42,855 bases of DNA from Clostridiales bacterium (GCA_018365455.1 JAGZJZ010000055.1:1-42855); one strand, 5' to 3'. Shown: positions 9,115 through 16,642, numbered from the stretch's first letter. A program made the numbers and translations. The notes: generated by a model from the sequence alone, not told the origin.

Positions 9115-9912
9115 CTATATCTCATACTGCCGGTAGATGCGGGCAACAAGTTCATCCAGGCTTTCATTTTCCATGGCCATGTCCTTGAATTCCTTAAGGG
9201 AGCCATCCATGAGAAGACGTCCTTTGCCGATGAGCATAATACGGTTTGTAAGTGCTTCAATATCCTGCATATCATGGGTGGTCAAAATAATAGTTGTGTT
9301 GTGTTTTTTATTCAGATCCAGAATAAATTTACGAACGGCTATCTTGGAAACGGCATCCAGTCCGATGGTTGGCTCGTCTAAAAACAAGATTTTGGGATTA
9401 TGTAAAAGAGAGGCAGCTATTTCACAACGCATTCGCTGACCCAGAGAGAGTTGTCTGGCAGGCGTTTTGATAATATCCTCTAAGTTCAGAAGGAAAGTCA
9501 GTTCCTCCTTCATCATTTGGTAATCTTTTTCCGGTATCCGGTAGATATCCTTCAGCAATTCAAAGGAATCAATGACGGGAACGTCCCACCAAAGCTGAGA
9601 GCGCTGCCCGAAGACAACACCAATTTCTTTCACATGGGCTTTTCGCTCCTGAAAAGGGACTCGTCCGTTAATCAGACAGGTTCCGCTGTCCGGAGTCAGG
9701 ATTCCGCTTAAAACTTTAATGGTGCTGCTCTTGCCGGCACCATTGGGGCCAATATAGCCCACCATTTCACCATCTGGGATTGTAAAAGAGATATCATTCA
9801 GAGCTTTGATTTCACGGTATTGCCGGTGAAATAAAGCATTCAGGGCAGACTTAAGCCCTGCATTTCGGTTTGCGACCCGAAAGGTCTTGCATAAGTGTTC
9901 CACTTGAATCAT
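9115..9912 (-). CDS. ABC exporter ATP-binding protein (COG4586-like)
   Basis: Start at 9912 (MIQVEHLCKTFRV) is set by AGGAGGTTACC immediately before the ATG; the frame is open to 9945 but without a better start. The 265-residue ATPase shows Walker A GPNGAGKSST (Lys61), the ABC signature LSLGQRMRCE, Walker B ILFLDEPTIGLDA and the switch histidine in LTTHDMQD. An insertion before Walker A (LKSALNALFHRQYREIKAL) is typical of the NatA/COG4586 exporter type. It is the first gene of the operon; a predicted promoter lies at 9949-9977. Confidence 0.92.
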   Translation of the reverse strand: MIQVEHLCKTFRVANRNAGLKSALNALFHRQYREIKALNDISFTIPDGEMVGYIGPNGAGKSSTIKVLSGILTPDSGTCLINGRVPFQERKAHVKEIGVVFGQRSQLWWDVPVIDSFELLKDIYRIPEKDYQMMKEELTFLLNLEDIIKTPARQLSLGQRMRCEIAASLLHNPKILFLDEPTIGLDAVSKIAVRKFILDLNKKHNTTIILTTHDMQDIEALTNRIMLIGKGRLLMDGSLKEFKDMAMENESLDELVARIYRQYEI

Positions 9913-9948
9913 GGTAACCTCCTGGTAGTAATATTTTGGAAACAACAG

Positions 9949-9977
9949 TTAATATGTTACTTCAAATATCTTGCCAA
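9949..9977 (-). promoter_or_regulatory. Predicted promoter of the ABC exporter operon
   Basis: Reading the minus strand, TTGGCA (9977-9972) and TATTAA (9954-9949) are separated by 17 bases, placing the start site some 30 bases before the ATPase gene. Its -35 box overlaps one of two CTTGGCAA repeats in the region, so the repeats may be an operator. Confidence 0.45.
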
Positions 9978-10048
9978 GCGACAGAGTCTGGGAAACAGAC
10001 CCATTTCCCCTTGGATTTTGCCAAGGGAACCCGTTGTGGTAAATATTT
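9964..10048 (-). other. Structured region upstream of the ABC exporter operon
   Basis: On the minus strand AAATATTT (10048-10041) can pair with AGATATTT (9971-9964), enclosing two hairpins: CCCTTGG/CCAAGGG (10027-10021 with 10014-10008) and GTCTG/CAGAC (10000-9996 with 9990-9986). This three-way-junction shape could be a leader RNA if transcription begins at the 10102-10130 promoter, or simply an inverted-repeat operator if it starts at 9949-9977. It matches no riboswitch class I recognise. Confidence 0.35.
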
Positions 10049-10057
10049 ACTTTTAAG

Positions 10058-10085
10058 AAAAAGCAGACGTGAGCGGCTGCTTTTT
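10058..10085 (-). terminator. Intrinsic terminator after the lipoprotein gene
   Basis: AAAAAGCAG and CTGCTTTTT form a 9-bp stem around a 10-base loop, giving a T-run in the minus direction, 42 bases after the lipoprotein stop. Confidence 0.72.
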
Positions 10086-10101
10086 AGTAGAAAGGATATT
10101 T

Positions 10102-10130
10102 ATTTTAGCACTATACAGGAGGGAAGTCAA
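10102..10130 (-). promoter_or_regulatory. Promoter-like sequence at the lipoprotein stop codon
   Basis: On the minus strand TTGACT (10130-10125), a 17-base spacer and TAAAAT (10107-10102) make a near-consensus promoter. A transcript starting near 10095 would run directly into the terminator at 10085-10058, so it may make a tiny RNA or an attenuated leader for the exporter operon. Confidence 0.4.
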
Positions 10131-10957
10131 GTGAGAAAGAGGGGAAATAGATCCCCGTTCATCTCAGCAGTTGTGGAGGAAACCGTATCGCCCGAAGCCG
10201 TTTCCTCCGTGCCGTCAATTGTTTTGGAACCGTTCAGATCGGGAGCTTCTTCTGTGCCGCCGTTCATGCCGCCTCCAGGGCCGCCGCCATTACCGTCAGG
10301 ACCGCCTCCGTTGCCGCCGCCAAAGGCTGAGATCGTAACGGAAACAACGGTATCCCCATCCATAACCAACGTTAGAATCGATCCTTCCGTGATATCTTCC
10401 ACCGTTGCATCACTGCTCTGCCCCATACTGTCTTTGGCGATCTTCGTATCATCATCAATGGTAATTTCCTTTTCTTCGCCGGTCAGCGTTAAACCGCCGG
10501 GACCCATTCCGCCACCGGAAGGAGGAGTGCCGTCGTTGTCCCCGGAAGGAGGAGTGGCTGAAGTCCCGGCATTATCATCGGAAGCTGAAGCAGCGGCATC
10601 CTCATCCGAAGCGGCGGTTTCATCACTATCTCCTGTTTGCAGGGTATCACTGCCGTCTGGAGCGGATGGTTTTTTCCCATTTTCCGGTGGTGTGAAGTCT
10701 CCGTCAGGTCTGGGTGCCCGTTCTCCCAGTGCAAGTGTTATGGTATTCCCATCTATGGCGGTAACCTGACCGGTTATGGCATTGTCATCTTGTGTATTTT
10801 CGCTCTGGGTGCTGTCAGAGGTTTTGTCATCGGATTCCACGCTGGATGAACTGCTGGTGGAACTATTCTGGGTACTGCCGGAAGAAGTCTGGCAGCCTCC
10901 TAACAGGGTACAGGAAACGGTAACGCATAATAACAGGGTAATTAATTTATTTTTCAT
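10127..10957 (-). CDS. Low-complexity lipoprotein, extracellular
   Basis: I chose ATG 10957, preceded by AAGGATGATTGT, giving 276 residues. The signal peptide ends in the lipobox LLGGC (Cys22), so the protein is probably lipid-anchored outside the membrane. After a Ser/Thr/Asp-rich linker there is a short beta-rich segment (ITGQVTAIDGNTITLALGE), then a long Gly/Pro/Ser/Asp-rich stretch, then KEITIDDDTKI and GSILTLVMDGDTVVSVTI. The two beta segments look like halves of one small DUF5666-like barrel split by low-complexity sequence. The C-terminal region is Gly-rich (GGGNGGGPDGNGGGPGGGM). An open plus-strand frame overlaps it but lacks these coherent features. Function unknown. Confidence 0.78.
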   Translation of the reverse strand: MKNKLITLLLCVTVSCTLLGGCQTSSGSTQNSSTSSSSSVESDDKTSDSTQSENTQDDNAITGQVTAIDGNTITLALGERAPRPDGDFTPPENGKKPSAPDGSDTLQTGDSDETAASDEDAAASASDDNAGTSATPPSGDNDGTPPSGGGMGPGGLTLTGEEKEITIDDDTKIAKDSMGQSSDATVEDITEGSILTLVMDGDTVVSVTISAFGGGNGGGPDGNGGGPGGGMNGGTEEAPDLNGSKTIDGTEETASGDTVSSTTAEMNGDLFPLFLT

Positions 10958-11104
10958 ACAATCATCCTTTCTGGTATCTGCAGGTGAACAGGTACGAATT
11001 CTTTCGTTGTAATCATACAATCCAATGCTGAAATTAACCTGAAGAAAAGTATGAAGAATCTGTGATGGAATACGGTTCCATGGGAGGTAAATTAGAAAAA
11101 ACTA

Positions 11105-11157
11105 TTGCACTTCTAATCTAAATATGTTAGTATCTTCCTTGTGAATACAAATGTATT
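11105..11157 (+). promoter_or_regulatory. Promoter of the ACT-domain gene with possible operator
   Basis: TTGCAC (11105-11110) and TAGTAT (11128-11133) are 17 bases apart. Just downstream, AATAC-AAAT-GTATT (11144-11157) is an inverted repeat near the expected transcript start, so it may be an operator or a short 5' hairpin. Confidence 0.5.
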
Positions 11158-11183
11158 TGTGAAGCAAACACGAGGAGGTTCCA

Positions 11184-11627
11184 ATGTCGGAAAAAAGTCA
11201 GTATTTTGTTGTTAAGCAGAAGGCGGTTCCGGAAGTGTTATTAAAAGTAGTGGAAGCGAAGCGGTTATTAGAGTCGGAACGAGTGGAAACGGTTCAGGAG
11301 GCCACAGACCGGGTAGGCATTAGCAGAAGTTCGTTCTATAAATATAAAGATGATATATTTCCATTTCACGATAATGCCAAAGGAAAGACCATTACCTTTG
11401 TAATACAGATGGATGATGAGCCTGGGCTTCTTTCAGATGTATTGAAAGTAGTTGCCCAGTTCGGCGCCAACATTCTTACAATCCATCAGAGTATCCCAAT
11501 CAACGGAGTGGCATCGCTTACTTTAAGCGTAGATATCTTACCCACCACAGATGATGTATCCAAGATGGTAGAAGAGATAGAAAATAAAATAGGTGTGCAC
11601 TATTTGAAAATATTAGGCAGAGAGTAG
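11184..11627 (+). CDS. ACT-domain regulatory protein (UPF0735/PheB family)
   Basis: The 147-residue protein has an N-terminal helix-turn-helix-like region (VQEATDRVGISRSSFYKYKDD, about residues 32-52) and a C-terminal ACT domain (about 68-147, starting TITFVIQMDDEPGLLSDVL). ACT domains bind amino acids. GAGGAGGTT lies just before the ATG. It directly precedes homoserine dehydrogenase, so it may sense a product of the aspartate pathway, but whether it binds DNA is not established. Family members are often called PheB for linkage to pheA in Bacillus; here the neighbourhood points to threonine/methionine metabolism. Confidence 0.88.
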   Translation: MSEKSQYFVVKQKAVPEVLLKVVEAKRLLESERVETVQEATDRVGISRSSFYKYKDDIFPFHDNAKGKTITFVIQMDDEPGLLSDVLKVVAQFGANILTIHQSIPINGVASLTLSVDILPTTDDVSKMVEEIENKIGVHYLKILGRE

Positions 11628-11700
11628 ACGAAACGTAACAGTGTTTTCGTACGGCCGGCGCAGTAAATGCGCAGACCAGTCTGAACTGTTACTACGAAAC
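11628..11700 (+). other. Structured leader of homoserine dehydrogenase
   Basis: An 8-bp stem GTAACAGT (11635-11642)/ACTGTTAC (11685-11692) encloses the hairpins GCGCA/TGCGC (11658-11672) and AGAC/GTCT (11674-11683). GTTTTCGT (11643-11650) lies inside it and can pair with either of two ACGAAAC copies, one upstream (11628-11634) and one downstream (11694-11700), the latter making a pseudoknot with the main stem. No T-run follows. This looks like a regulatory RNA, but no known class is recognised. Confidence 0.5.
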
Positions 11701-11753
11701 ATACATATAAATTAGTTTGCGTGCATCATAGAGAATGCAGATAGGAGGAAAAA

Positions 11754-12968
11754 ATGATTCAGATTGCAGTGTTAGGTTACGGTACCGTAGGTTCAGGTGT
11801 AGTGGAGGTAATTAACACCAACCACAGCAGCATCAATAAAAAAGCCGGGGAAGAGATTAATATTAAATATGTATTGGATTTAAGGGATTTTCCGGGAGAT
11901 CCGATTCAAGATAAAATCGTACATGATTACGAGGTAGTGGTGAACGACCCTGAAATCAATATTATTGTTGAGGTAATGGGTGGCGTAGAACCGGCGTATA
12001 CATTTGTAAAGCGGGCATTATTAAGCGGCAAAAGTGTGTGTACATCCAATAAGGAATTAGTGGCAAAACATGGTGCAGAACTTTTGGATATTGCAAGAGA
12101 ACGAAATATCAACTTCTTGTTTGAAGCCAGCTGCGGCGGAGGTATTCCCATTATCCGTCCGTTAAATTCTTCTCTTACGGCAGATGAGATTGATGAAATC
12201 ACCGGTATTTTAAATGGAACTACCAACTTCATTATGACAAAAATGATTGAAGAGGGTTCTGAATTTGAAGATGTTTTAAAAGAGGCCCAGGAAATGGGGT
12301 ATGCGGAGCGCAATCCGGAAGCAGACGTGGAAGGCCATGATGCCTGCCGTAAGATCGCTATATTATCTTCCCTTGCATTTGGCAAACAGGTTGATTTTGA
12401 AGATATCTATACAGAAGGGATCACAAAAATCACAGCGACGGATATCAAATATGCAAAAGCCCTTGGCAAGACCATTAAATTACTGGCATTCAGTAAAAAA
12501 GTGGGAGAGAGCTTTTATGCCATGGTGGCTCCGGTACTGCTGGGACCAACAGACCCGCTGTTCAGTGTAAACGGTGTATTTAATGCAATATTTGTACACG
12601 GAAATGTATTGGGAGATGCAATGTTCTATGGAAGCGGTGCCGGGAAACTGCCTACGGCAAGTGCAGTGGTATCTGACGTAGTAGATGCAGCAAAGCATTT
12701 ACACAGAAGCATTATGTCGTTCTGGAGCAGTCATAAGCTGGAACTGACAGACATCAGCAATTCCCAGAGAAAATTCTTTGTACGTGTAAAAGGAAACCAG
12801 CAGGATGATCTTGCCCGGATTGAAGAAATCTTTGGAACCGTGAAACCAGTAACAGTTCCCGGAGTGGAAGGTGAATTTGGATTTACTACAGAGATCCTGT
12901 CCGAAGCAGAATACAGCGCAAAGGCAGCGAAACTTGGAACAGTAATTAACAGAATCAGAATGAGATAA
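11754..12968 (+). CDS. hom: Homoserine dehydrogenase
   Basis: Homoserine dehydrogenase reduces aspartate semialdehyde to homoserine, the branch point to threonine and methionine. The 404-residue protein starts with a nucleotide-binding Rossmann motif VLGYGTVGSGVVEV (residues 5-18). It has the family segment SCGGGIPIIRPLNSSLTADEIDEITGILNGTTNFI (about 123-159) and the YAERNPEADVEGHDACRKIAILS substrate region (about 183-205). A C-terminal ACT-like part (about 340-404) may allow feedback by threonine. AGGAGGAAAAA precedes the ATG. The structured leader at 11628-11700 suggests post-transcriptional control. Confidence 0.96.
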   Translation: MIQIAVLGYGTVGSGVVEVINTNHSSINKKAGEEINIKYVLDLRDFPGDPIQDKIVHDYEVVVNDPEINIIVEVMGGVEPAYTFVKRALLSGKSVCTSNKELVAKHGAELLDIARERNINFLFEASCGGGIPIIRPLNSSLTADEIDEITGILNGTTNFIMTKMIEEGSEFEDVLKEAQEMGYAERNPEADVEGHDACRKIAILSSLAFGKQVDFEDIYTEGITKITATDIKYAKALGKTIKLLAFSKKVGESFYAMVAPVLLGPTDPLFSVNGVFNAIFVHGNVLGDAMFYGSGAGKLPTASAVVSDVVDAAKHLHRSIMSFWSSHKLELTDISNSQRKFFVRVKGNQQDDLARIEEIFGTVKPVTVPGVEGEFGFTTEILSEAEYSAKAAKLGTVINRIRMR

Positions 12969-13019
12969 GCTTACAGCGCTGCATTTAAGGGCAAATGACC
13001 GGGAATATCCTCCCAGAGG

Positions 13020-13034
13020 GTATGAATGTCATAC
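13020..13034 (+). other. Perfect short hairpin in the hom-apgM spacer
   Basis: GTATGA (13020-13025) and TCATAC (13029-13034) pair perfectly around ATG. With no T-run it is not a terminator. It lies in a 226-base spacer whose other recognisable content is the small ORF at 13130-13186. Confidence 0.35.
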
Positions 13035-13129
13035 GCCAAAGGTGCAGGGCTGTATTGCTGTTTTCCATTAAATAAAAAGATGAAACATAATAAGTTGAAA
13101 GAAATAGAAAATGCAGAGAGGAAGCCGCA

Positions 13130-13186
13130 ATGAAACTTTCAACTAATCCAGTGCGGCGCTGCTGCAGCAGGGCTGCAGTAGCATAG
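13130..13186 (+). CDS. Putative 18-residue leader peptide MKLSTNPVRRCCSRAAVA
   Basis: ATG 13130 follows GAGAGGAAG at suitable distance. The ORF carries tandem Arg and tandem Cys codons, then a TAG that overlaps the AGGTGA ribosome site of the next gene, whose ATG is only eight bases on. Within it, CTGCTGCAGCAG is a perfect palindrome and CTGCAG-CAGGG-CTGCAG (13162-13178) can form a hairpin just upstream of that site. Ribosome movement over the Cys codons could therefore control translation of the homoserine-kinase-like gene. The peptide's production and function are inference. Confidence 0.5.
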   Translation: MKLSTNPVRRCCSRAAVA

Positions 13187-13194
13187 GTGATACA

Positions 13195-14394
13195 ATGAAA
13201 TATATAGTAGTTTTAGGCGATGGAATGGCAGATGAACCAATCGAACAGTTAGGCGGCAAGACACCGCTTGAATATGCAAAAACTCCAGTGATGGATGCTC
13301 TGGCGAAAGTATCAGAGATCGGCATGGTCCATACAATTCCCCAGGGAATGAGCCCTGGAAGTGATACGGCGAATCTCTCCGTAATGGGATACGATCCAAA
13401 AGAATACTATACCGGAAGATCCCCGCTGGAAGCTCTCAGTATCGGGGTACCCATGCAGGCAACGGATGTAGCCCTCCGTTGTAATCTGGTAACCCTTTCC
13501 GAAGAGGAGCATTATGAAGAAAAAACAATTATTGATCACAGTTCCGGTGAAATCAGTACGGAAGATTCAGCCATTTTATTAAATGCAGTGATTCAGGAGC
13601 TGGAAAATGATATTTATAAATTCTATGTGGGTACCAGTTACCGCCACTGCCTGATCTGGAACCAGGGGAAAGTAGTCTCACTTACGCCGCCCCACGACAT
13701 TCTGGGTCAGGTAATCGGAAAGTATCTGCCGGAAGACAGCGTACTGGCGCAAATGCAGAAGAAGAGTTACGACATTTTGGTGAACCACCCCATTAACATC
13801 GAGCGGAAGAAACAGGGAAAGAATCCTGCCAACAGCTGCTGGTTCTGGGGTGCAGGAACCAAACCTGCACTGTCTTCCTTTGAAGAGAGATTCCATAAAA
13901 AGGGTGTTATGATCTCCGCAGTGGATCTGCTCAAGGGAATTGCAGTGGGAGCCGGGATGGATAATATTACGGTGGAAGGTGCCAATGGCGGACTTCATAC
14001 CAACTATGAGGGCAAGGCACAGGCTGCAGCAGATGCACTGTTAAAAGACGGTTACGACTTTGTATATATACATGTTGAGGCACCGGATGAGATGGGTCAT
14101 CAGGGAAGTGTAGAAAAAAAGGTTCAGGCTATTGAATTTTTAGATGAACGTGTGATAAAATACGTAAAGGAACAAATGGATGCAGCTGGTGCAGATTACC
14201 GTATGCTGGTGCTTCCTGACCATCCTACGCCAATCTGCGTTCGTACACATACCTCCGATCCTGTGCCGTACCTGCTGTATGACAGTACTGCACCGTGTCA
14301 GGAGACATGGAATTATAATGAAGCAGAAGCAAAGGATAGTGGAAACGACATTGCCAAAGGGCACCTGATGATGGAATATTTGTTCTCTAAATAA
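13195..14394 (+). CDS. iPGM-like phosphotransferase; proposed homoserine kinase (ApgM family)
   Basis: The 399-residue protein belongs to the alkaline-phosphatase superfamily as an archaeal-type cofactor-independent phosphoglycerate mutase relative. Visible motifs are metal-binding GDGMADEP (residues 8-15), the PGSDTANLSVMGYDP nucleophile region (about 54-68), NSCWFWGAGTKP (about 212-223), HVEAPDEMGHQG (about 291-302) and LPDHPTPI (about 341-348). A subgroup of this family, found next to threonine genes in genomes without canonical ThrB, has been proposed to be the homoserine kinase (TIGR02535). The position between hom and lysC matches that exactly, so I favour homoserine kinase over glycolytic mutase. 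Activity cannot be proved from sequence. Translation may be coupled to the leader ORF ending eight bases upstream. Confidence 0.86.
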   Translation: MKYIVVLGDGMADEPIEQLGGKTPLEYAKTPVMDALAKVSEIGMVHTIPQGMSPGSDTANLSVMGYDPKEYYTGRSPLEALSIGVPMQATDVALRCNLVTLSEEEHYEEKTIIDHSSGEISTEDSAILLNAVIQELENDIYKFYVGTSYRHCLIWNQGKVVSLTPPHDILGQVIGKYLPEDSVLAQMQKKSYDILVNHPINIERKKQGKNPANSCWFWGAGTKPALSSFEERFHKKGVMISAVDLLKGIAVGAGMDNITVEGANGGLHTNYEGKAQAAADALLKDGYDFVYIHVEAPDEMGHQGSVEKKVQAIEFLDERVIKYVKEQMDAAGADYRMLVLPDHPTPICVRTHTSDPVPYLLYDSTAPCQETWNYNEAEAKDSGNDIAKGHLMMEYLFSK

Positions 14395-14402
14395 AGCGAA
14401 TT

Positions 14403-14464
14403 AGCCTATCCGGTAATTTTATATTATCCTGGAAGGCTGGGGCTGTATGAAAATAACAAGCCTT
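14403..14464 (+). other. Possible alternative-pairing leader of lysC
   Basis: AAGGCT (14433-14438) can pair either upstream with AGCCT (14403-14407) or downstream with AGCCTT (14459-14464). The two stems exclude each other, but both are short and no T-run follows, so this is only suggestive. Confidence 0.25.
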
Positions 14465-14492
14465 AAAGTAAATGAAGACGCAGGAGAAAAAT

Positions 14493-15704
14493 ATGTTAGT
14501 AGTGAAAAAATTTGGCGGTACTTCTGTAGGCAGCAAAGAACGAATTTTCAATGTTGCAAGAAGATGTATGGAAGAACATCAAAAAGGAAATGACGTGGTA
14601 GTCGTTCTTTCCGCTATGGGTAAGACAACGGATGAATTGCTTGCCAAGGCGAAAGACATTAATCCAAGAGCTTCAAAAAGAGAAATGGATATGCTTCTTA
14701 CCGTAGGTGAACAGACTTCTGTTTCCCTTATGGCTATGGCGATGGACGCTTTAGGCGTTCCGGCAATTTCTTTAAATGCATTCCAGATTGGAATGAAGAC
14801 CACATCTGCTTATGGAAATGCCAGGCTTAAGAACATTGATACGGAACGTATCAGACATGAATTGGAAAGCCGCAAGATTGTTATCGTAACAGGTTTTCAG
14901 GGAATCAATAAATATGATGATTATACCACTCTGGGACGCGGCGGATCAGATACCACGGCTGTAGCACTGGCAGCTGTGCTGCACGCAGATACCTGTGAGA
15001 TTTATACGGATGTAGATGGTGTATACACAGCAGATCCCCGTATTGTGAAAGATGCCAGAAAGATGAAAGAAATTACATATGACGAAATGTTAGACCTGGC
15101 AACACTGGGCGCAGGTGTACTTCATAACCGTTCCGTAGAAATGGCAAAAAAATATGGAGTAACCCTGGTAGTGCGTTCAAGCTTAAATGATTCAGAAGGA
15201 ACTGTGGTTAAGGAGGAAGTTAGCGTGGAAAGAATGTTGGTAAGCGGTGTTGCTTTGGATAAAAATGCTGCAAGAATTTCAGTAATGGGGTTAAAGGACG
15301 AACCGGGTATCGCTTTTAAATTATTTGATACATTGGCAAAGAAACATATTAACGTAGATATTATTCTGCAGTCTATCGGACGTGAGGGAACAAAGGATAT
15401 CAGCTTCACGGTAGATGAAGATGAAGCAGATGAGACAATCAGAATTCTCACAGACAATAAAAACCGTATTACTGCAAAAGAAATTACCTGTCAGAAAGAA
15501 GTTGCGAAGATGTCTATTGTAGGTGCCGGCATGATGTCAAATCCGGGAGTTGCAGCAAAGATGTTCGAAGCACTGTATAATGCCAGAGTTAATATTAACA
15601 TGATATCAACTTCAGAAATCCGGGTTACCGTACTGGTAGATCAGGAGGATGGGGAAAAAGCACTCCGTGCCTGCCATGAAGCATTTGGGTTGTCTGAGAT
15701 TTAA
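14493..15704 (+). CDS. lysC: Aspartokinase
   Basis: Aspartokinase phosphorylates aspartate, the first step to lysine, threonine and methionine. I chose ATG 14493 (MLVVKKFGGTSVG) because GCAGGAG precedes it by six bases; an in-frame ATG at 14472 lacks a site. The 403-residue protein has the N-terminal kinase motif KKFGGTSVG, the GFQGI...TTLGRGGSDTTAVALAA substrate/ATP region (about 145-170) and VYTADPRIV (about 185-193). Two C-terminal ACT domains follow (about 264-403, with DEPGIAFKLFDTLA and MMSNPGVAAKMFEAL), which usually bind lysine or threonine for feedback. It ends the hom-apgM-lysC block and is followed by a strong terminator. Confidence 0.96.
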   Translation: MLVVKKFGGTSVGSKERIFNVARRCMEEHQKGNDVVVVLSAMGKTTDELLAKAKDINPRASKREMDMLLTVGEQTSVSLMAMAMDALGVPAISLNAFQIGMKTTSAYGNARLKNIDTERIRHELESRKIVIVTGFQGINKYDDYTTLGRGGSDTTAVALAAVLHADTCEIYTDVDGVYTADPRIVKDARKMKEITYDEMLDLATLGAGVLHNRSVEMAKKYGVTLVVRSSLNDSEGTVVKEEVSVERMLVSGVALDKNAARISVMGLKDEPGIAFKLFDTLAKKHINVDIILQSIGREGTKDISFTVDEDEADETIRILTDNKNRITAKEITCQKEVAKMSIVGAGMMSNPGVAAKMFEALYNARVNINMISTSEIRVTVLVDQEDGEKALRACHEAFGLSEI

Positions 15705-15752
15705 TGAACAGCTTACTGTATAGACCACGATAAGTAAAGAGCACAATAAAAA

Positions 15753-15777
15753 AGAGCAGAAATCTGCTCTTTTTTTG
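15753..15777 (+). terminator. Intrinsic terminator of the lysC block
   Basis: AGAGCAGA-AA-TCTGCTCT forms an 8-bp stem followed by seven T. It sits 49 bases after lysC and may also serve the convergent DUF975 gene. Confidence 0.9.
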
Positions 15778-15789
15778 TACTTTCAGACT

Positions 15790-16518
15790 TTAATGCATCT
15801 CTGCCGGAGGAAGTTCACCCCGCAGATCCATATAAAATAAGGTGAGTGTAGTATTCATATAAGGCCCGATCCAAAGCATCCCGATATAACAGGAAAGAAC
15901 GCTGAGCAGGATAAGCCCGAAAAAGCTGATGACCAGATAAAAGAGCCGGCCTTTGTTACCCCGCATCATCGCCTTGCTTTCCCGCAGGGCATCCATTACT
16001 TTCATGTGGGGGTCATCAATATATAAAAATACTGCCTGGGAATAGGTCAGCATTAAAAGGATCGAAACCACCACTCCGATAATTTCAAACAGGATCAGCA
16101 GCAGGTCCAGGAGCAGAAGATCCACAGCCTTGCTTAATGCCCCCAGTATGATGGCCGGAAGGAAACATGCCAGAACCATGAGAAATAACAGGATAATAAT
16201 GCCAATCACATGATCCGGGTAATTCCGGAAACCATACAGGATATCCCCGATTTTATATTCATTATTTCTGCAGAAATTCAAAAACAGTCTGGATATTCCG
16301 GCAGAAAGAACGCCTAAAAGGATGGAAACGATAAACTCACAGAGGGAACTGACAACCAATCCGAATGTTGTTATCGTTCTAAAAAAAGTAAAAGTACTGA
16401 AAAAAGTAATTATAAAAGTAATCACAAAGAAAATGATCACGGCACCCATTGGTATGGAATAATTACCAAGGAGCTTTCCTTTTGCTATACTTTTTAGTTC
16501 GGAAGATGAACGTTTCAT
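15790..16518 (-). CDS. DUF975-type integral membrane protein
   Basis: The 242-residue protein begins MKRSSSELKSIAKGKLLGNYSI, the conserved short N-terminal helix of the DUF975 family, and has about five to six transmembrane segments, for example VIIFFVITFIITFFSTFTFF and VIGIIILLFLMVLACFLPAIIL. The motif MKVMDALRESKAMMRGNKGRLF (about residues 173-194) is characteristic. TAGGAG precedes the ATG. The family's function is unknown. It is a lone gene, divergent from DUF2752 and convergent with lysC. Confidence 0.82.
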   Translation of the reverse strand: MKRSSSELKSIAKGKLLGNYSIPMGAVIIFFVITFIITFFSTFTFFRTITTFGLVVSSLCEFIVSILLGVLSAGISRLFLNFCRNNEYKIGDILYGFRNYPDHVIGIIILLFLMVLACFLPAIILGALSKAVDLLLLDLLLILFEIIGVVVSILLMLTYSQAVFLYIDDPHMKVMDALRESKAMMRGNKGRLFYLVISFFGLILLSVLSCYIGMLWIGPYMNTTLTLFYMDLRGELPPAEMH

Positions 16519-16577
16519 TTTGTATACTCCTATCTGAAAATATTTGTCAAATCTCAGCGAACAGGTGCTGAAAAATT

Positions 16578-16606
16578 TTGCAACTTTTTTGGTCCTATGT
16601 TATACT
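16578..16606 (+). promoter_or_regulatory. Promoter of the DUF2752 gene
   Basis: TTGCAA (16578-16583), a 17-base spacer and TATACT (16601-16606) match the sigma-A consensus. The leader downstream holds AACTT/AAGTT and AGAGC/GCTCT pairings, the second enclosing copy c of the recurrent motif. Confidence 0.65.
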
Positions 16607-16642
16607 GGAACAGCAAAACTTAACTTTACAAAGTTCAGAGCA

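Noticed and set aside
9936..10769. Open frame of 277 residues on the plus strand, antisense to the lipoprotein gene
   Set aside because: Its Pro/Ser/Val-rich translation mirrors the low-complexity minus-strand gene, which has a lipobox, good ribosome site and coherent domain. The plus frame has none of these.
11064..11120. 18-residue ORF (MEYGSMGGKLEKTIALLI) upstream of the ACT-domain gene
   Set aside because: It has no convincing ribosome site and its end overlaps the predicted promoter, so translation is unlikely.
14447..14593. Small ORF starting MKITSLKVNEDAGEKY overlapping the lysC start in another frame
   Set aside because: No clear ribosome site and most of it lies inside lysC; the composition late in the frame is not protein-like.
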